Shown here one piece after another: positions 59,535 through 64,000 of a stretch of DNA of 64,000 nucleotides. Position 1 is the first letter of the stretch. Every line of letters begins with the position of its first letter. Location: the NCBI GenBank assembly GCA_001630475.1, contig KV419427.1, positions 269,612 through 333,611 of the forward strand, read 5' to 3'. The DNA is from Sistotremastrum niveocremeum HHB9708. Lineage: Eukaryota; Basidiomycota; Agaricomycetes; Sistotremastrales; Sistotremastraceae. Below the pieces are notes generated by a model. The model saw only the letters and a list, made by a program, of their open reading frames with translations. It ran no database searches and had not been told where the DNA came from. A program made the translations under genes and the position numbers.

Positions 59535-59743
59535 ATCTAATAACACCGATATTCCTCTTCCTTAATTCCCTCGCAAGAGGAGTATCCCTGTACACCGTAT
59601 TGTAGAAATTAATACATGAGCTGTTCGACCCTGCATATAGTAAATCGAATGGGTCGCAAATTATCTTCCCGAGCCAAATTATCCGAGATCTTGATCGAAG
59701 GCGGGCGCCTGGGAGGTTCTAATTCTCTTGCTCTCACCATCTA

Positions 59744-60559
59744 ATGTCAGAAATCTCGTATCGACCGTATGCAGGCGAAACCGATCTTCCATCCATTATA
59801 GCCTTAGTCGAGAGTGAACTAAGCGAACCATATGTGATCTACACCTATCGATATTTCCTACACCAATGGTGAGAACGAACGCCCTCCTACCCCGCTCTCA
59901 GCGCTCGCATCACGCGTCGTACATTCCCAGACTGACCATGATTTCTTCTAAATCGTCTATAGGCCCCATCTGTCGTTTCTGGTTAGGAAAGAGCGAATTT
60001 ATCTACGTCGATAATGACCCGTTCATACGAAGATGATCCTTGATCTCAGGCTTTCTCATCAAGTTCGCCGCATCCGCTCGGGGTTATAGTCAGCAAGCAG
60101 AGCAGGCACAAGAACAAGACGAATAGAGGATATATTGCTATGTTAAGCGTCGATAAACAATGGCGGAAGCGAGGAATAGGTGAGTTACATCACCGACCGA
60201 GAATGACGAGTGCTAAACGACTTTTCATAGCGCGTAAACTTGTTGATCTATCTGTTGAGGCAATGCGAGAGAGCGACTGTGATGAGGTCTGTCTGTGTAT
60301 CGCATCGTACACCTTTCTATGACTGATCTTTGTCAAGGTCATCCTAGAAACAGAGTACGACAACGCAGCCGCTTTGTCCCTTTATGGAGCACTGGGATTC
60401 ATCAGAGAGAAGCGATTATTCCGATTTTATATGAACGGGAAAGACGCTTTCCGCCTAGTTCTGGTCTTGAGAGACCCGGAAGAGGCAGCACAAGAACATG
60501 AAGATGACGATTCAACTCCTCCTTCTCCGCTGTCTTTGGGAGGACTTCGGTTAGAATGA
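59744..60559 (+). CDS. MAK3: N-alpha-acetyltransferase Naa30/Mak3 (NatC catalytic subunit)
   Basis: Ribosome-associated enzyme that acetylates nascent N-termini of Met-Leu/Ile/Phe/Trp type, with Mak10 and Mak31 as partners. From ATG 59744: [40 protein letters not shown], over an intron PHLSFL, over a second intron [21 protein letters not shown], then [24 protein letters not shown] (acetyl-CoA loop), [39 protein letters not shown] and an acidic tail with [11 protein letters not shown]. The signature LSEPYxIYTYRYF and RGYIAMLxV motifs are diagnostic for Naa30. It is complete, with about four short introns. Confidence 0.92.
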
Positions 60560-61482
60560 TGCATGCGGATCGCTCACTTTGTTCATAGTGATCAAACTGT
60601 TTTTGTACAACCCGAAACTTGTGCTTGTAGGGCATGCGAATATCCATCTCGTCTAGAACTTGTATTCGTACACTGGCCGTCAGAGGGAATGACTTGAGTG
60701 GATAAATAACATGGTCGGGAGACCAAAGCAATGATGATGGTTGGAAGCAGGATTGTATAAACAAAACAATGGACTAGGGATAGCTAATGAAACTACTTGC
60801 TACACTCACTACGTAGTATGCTAACTAACGATTACTAGTAAAAGTTTGCTCAAAGGGGGGAAAAAGCAAAACCTCTTGAGATCAAGACAGTAGCGACTTG
60901 ACAAACCAACAATCACTGCAGACGATGTGCGGAACACCTTCCTGGAAAATGCAGGGATAAATTCATTGCTTAAACTATGACAATTCCACCCTTTTCCTAC
61001 ATATTTCTCACGCGTGTATTGGTCTGCTTTGCATGACTCAAAAAATCAATCATAACTAATCAATTTGACCGTAATTTTGTGAGGGACAAAGATAACCTTT
61101 AGGTGAACTTTCACGGGCTGGTCAAACAACAAAGAATGAAAACATTGTATACGGTTTGGTGAGCAGGATTATGTTGAAAGATGGCAGGATTTTCCAGCCA
61201 GGGCTCAGTGAGGAACGCGTATTGTTTTGACCCAGTTTGTGAAGCTGGAAAAACAGTTGCAAAGTCTATTTTTTCCGTTGAATTTGCGGGTGCCGATAAC
61301 AGTCATGAAAAGGATAGTTTTGTCCGGGTGACTAAGATATAAGTTACCAGTAAGGAAAAAGGTGTGCAAAGGCCATATTTTCATGATTTGACTATGCATC
61401 GCAGCGATGGTCGGCCGATGGTCGGCCGATGGTCGCTCAAGTGATCGTTTGCAGTCGATGTTAGTGGATAAAAGCGAGAGGC
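60560..61482. other. Intergenic, NAA30 / RPN2 remnant
   Basis: AT-richer spacer of about 920 bases with no gene. Near its right end lies an 11-base tandem repeat. Confidence 0.45.
61404..61434 (+). repeat. 11-base tandem repeat (GGCCGATGGTC)
   Basis: Nearly three units of GGCCGATGGTC in a row, the first slightly altered (GCGATGGTC), read directly. Confidence 0.85.
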
Positions 61483-64000
61483 ATGCTCGACCTAATCGTC
61501 ATGACTTTTGCTGATCAACCGCTTCATTTCGTGCATACGAGTGCTCTTTCCTTTGCGCTCGGAGCTGGACCGGCTTTTAGGCTGAAAGAAGCGTCACTGG
61601 GTCAGAGGAGTACATTGACACTGGGTTCTGTACGTTGGTATTCATCCAAGCCACACTCTCTGGCTAATCATATATTCTAGCTACGGCTATTGATAGGTAT
61701 GGTGACGAGGAAGGACAAATACAACTCGATCCTCGACCGCAGGCTATCCTTGAGAACGTGTTCAAGAAAGGCATAGAATCTGGCGAATACGAACAGGTAT
61801 GCCGACCCGACTGCTGTGTCCTGCAGCTCCCTCGTTGACCAAGCTCAGGCTGGCATTGCGCTTGAAACCCATCATATGGACTTCATGGCTTGAATATACT
61901 CTCGAGATCCTGGACACCCGCTTCAAACTGCTGTCGTACAGAACCGAAGTCTTGCACTTCCTGTTCCCTCTTTTCCCACTTCCGACATCGCATTCATCAC
62001 ATATCCACACGATCATTCGTCTCTTGGTCTCTTTATCTGACGTGCCGGTGACTGTCGGCCTGTTCTCAGCCTGGATACCCAAGGAGAGACTGCTCGCGTT
62101 TTTAAGTCGCTTTCGATTTGGTAGAAGGGAGGACTCAAGATTTCCTACAAGGACTCCGCGAGACATTGCCTGCTGGGGAAAGGGTAAGTATCCTTGTTCA
62201 CGACTACTGGTTTATATCTCATCACTTTGCAAGGCCGATGCTGACGTTCATGGCAAGCTACGTGAGATTCTGAGCGGCGAGGAGTCTATCAAACTCTACC
62301 TGCAATTCCTCCAACGCAACAACAAGTTTGATCTTCCCATTCTGAGGAACTCCGAGGTAGAAAAGGCCATTCATTTTTGTTGCAGTGTCTGATCCACTAC
62401 CATAGGATTCGTTGAATCCTCGTTCCTCTGTCTACCACACCGCTCTCAGTCTACAAAATGCGTTCATGCAGTTAGGGACGGCTCCCGACGCATTCCTGCG
62501 CCAAAATCTCGAGAGGCTTGCCATAGCCTCAAACTGGTCCAAGTTCAGCGCGACCGCCGCGCTTGGTGTTATACACAAAGGCAACCTAGACCACGGAATG
62601 GAACTCTTCGGCCCTTATTCACCTGGTGCCGAGGGTGCTGGAGCCGCAGGCGGTCCTTACAGCGAGGGAGGCACTCTGTACGCACTCGGATTAGTGAACG
62701 CGGGACATGGAAGTGGACGTGTTATGGAAACTTATCTGATTGAAAAGTTGAAGGCTGCCAACCAAGACCCCGTTCAGCATGGTGCTTCTCTCGGTCTCGG
62801 TGTTGCCGACATGGGGGCGGGTAAAACAGGTATGCATGTATCTTCGGTTATAACCTGGCACTCACAGTATTGCAGAGGCGTATGACGCTCTAAAGGAGAC
62901 TTTGTATACGGATTCTGCTGTTGGTGGAGGAGCCGCGGGGCTGGCGATGGGTTTGGCGATGCTGGGAAATCCCAGCGCAGAGCGGCACTCCGAAATGCTT
63001 CTTTATGCTCATGAAGCTTAGCATGAGAAGATCATACGTGGGCTTTCCGTGGGGATTGCATTCCTTTACTATATAGTAAGCAAGAAGAAGCAGATGAAGT
63101 TGTCAAAGACATACTCGCGGACAAGGTCTGTACAGTCAAAGATGGCATACCCCCCGCTCTGATTCTGTTCCAGGAACCTATTATCCATTACGGTGGTGTT
63201 TACACACTTGCATTTGCGTACGCAGGATCTGCCAACAACTCTGCTATCCGAAATTGCTGCACATTGCAGTTTCCGACACATCGGACGATGTCTGCCGCGC
63301 AGCCGTGACATCCCTCGCGTTCGTCCTATAGAAGAATCCTTCACAAGTACCTCGCATGGTCCAAGTGCTCAGTGAAAGCTACAATCCTCATGTTGGGTAC
63401 GTTCGTTTTGAATGGTCCAGCATCATGTGCACTGATAGTTTGTCTTAGATGCGGAGGGACTCGGGCCTTAGATACCTCTTGTGCTGGCACCGGATCTCAA
63501 GTAAGCTATGCGTTTGACTAGACTAAATTTCTGAATCTCACCGGCTTTAGGGTGCTATGGAAATACTGGGACCGATGACGAGAGATCCACTTGATTTTGT
63601 TCGTCAAGGAGCTCTCACAGCTCTTGGAATAGTTCTGGTACAGCCCAGTGAAGCGTCTTCACCATCGTTAGCTTCACGTTAGCTTCCACGCGGGCCTTGT
63701 ATCAGAAGATCATCTCAGACAAACACGAGGATCCTATAGCACGATTCGGTGCCAGTTTGGGTCAGGCTTCATCAACGCTGGGGTTGGAACGTCACCATTA
63801 GATTGCAAAGCCGAAGTGGGACTAAGAGTGTCAAAGCTATTGTCGGCATGGTGCTTTTCTGCCAGTTCTGGTACTGGTATCCTCTTGCGCATTTGTGCGT
63901 GCCTTGCCTTCGATCCGACTGCCATTATCGGCCTCAATTCTTTTGAGGCACCCAAGTTCGACTTCGTCTCCAACGCTCGCCCGAGCTTGTTTGCTTATCC
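61483..64000 (+). pseudogene. RPN2: RPN2 (26S proteasome base subunit) remnant, 5'-truncated
   Basis: RPN2/PSMD1 is a large, essential scaffold of the proteasome base. Homology starts at ALSFALGAGPAF (about 61527), so roughly the first hundred residues are missing, and continues LDPRPQAILENVFKKGIESGEYEQ, AGIALETHHMDFMA, VAFDLVEGRTQDFL, KFDLPILRNSED, FSATAALGVIHKGN, SEGGTLYALGLVNAGHGS, HGASLGLGVADMGAGK, EKIIRGLSVGIAFLYYSKQEEAD, DDVCRAAVTSLAFVL, EDPIARFGASLGQ and KFDFVSNARPSLFAYP at the edge. In-frame stops lie at 61891 (TGA), 63019 (TAG, where the family has Gln in HETQHEKII) and 63329 (TAG in FVLxKNPSQ). The frame also shifts more than once (near 61.9, 62.1 and 63.8 kb). Introns with GT..AG ends are still present, for example before DVHGKLREIL, so it arose by DNA duplication and not from mRNA. 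An intact copy must be elsewhere. Confidence 0.8.

Overview
The window is nuclear DNA of a basidiomycete fungus, most likely an agaricomycete. Genes are dense, on both strands, and cut by many 50-70 base introns with GT..AG ends. Several families are typical of mushroom-forming fungi: DUF6533 seven-helix proteins, F-box proteins without obvious orthologs, a Kre9/Knh1-like GPI protein and a questin-oxidase-like protein. Housekeeping genes are recognisable from motifs: AKR1, DIS3/RRP44, a WRAP53/TCAB1-like WD40 protein, BiP/KAR2, MCD4, TDP1, MsrA and NAA30/MAK3. No transposon-encoded enzyme, rRNA, tRNA or CRISPR array was seen.

Layout. 0.4-4.5 kb: an unrecognised gene and AKR1, both on minus. 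5.2-15.6 kb: nine loci of one small-protein family I do not recognise, on both strands. Members share a short first exon with a CxCxxC-type motif and a second exon opening with a VTGY motif. Three subtypes (called A, B and C here) share one overall layout. Some loci are decayed, one looks like a fusion with two VTGY heads, and flanking DNA is duplicated with them. 16.7-22.3 kb: a GNAT acetyltransferase, an F-box protein and an unknown multipass membrane protein. 23.2-32.3 kb: four tandem DUF6533 genes with the same intron plan. 32.8-43.9 kb: DIS3, WRAP53-like, a FAD monooxygenase and BiP. 44.0-54.7 kb: a small putative mitochondrial protein, an F-box protein, MCD4, a questin-oxidase-like gene and another F-box protein. 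54.9-60.6 kb: Kre9-like, TDP1, MsrA and NAA30, all on plus. 61.5 kb to the edge: a decayed, 5'-truncated RPN2 copy that keeps its introns.

The two expanded arrays are the accessory part and lie between conserved genes. The array at 5.2-15.6 kb is the best candidate for something undescribed: it shows duplication, inversion, fusion and decay while several copies keep complete reading frames. Secretory-pathway genes (BiP, MCD4, Kre9-like) sit in the right half, but I see no sign that they form a cluster with a shared function. Exon joins given below were read by eye from splice signals and frame; none was tested against transcripts.
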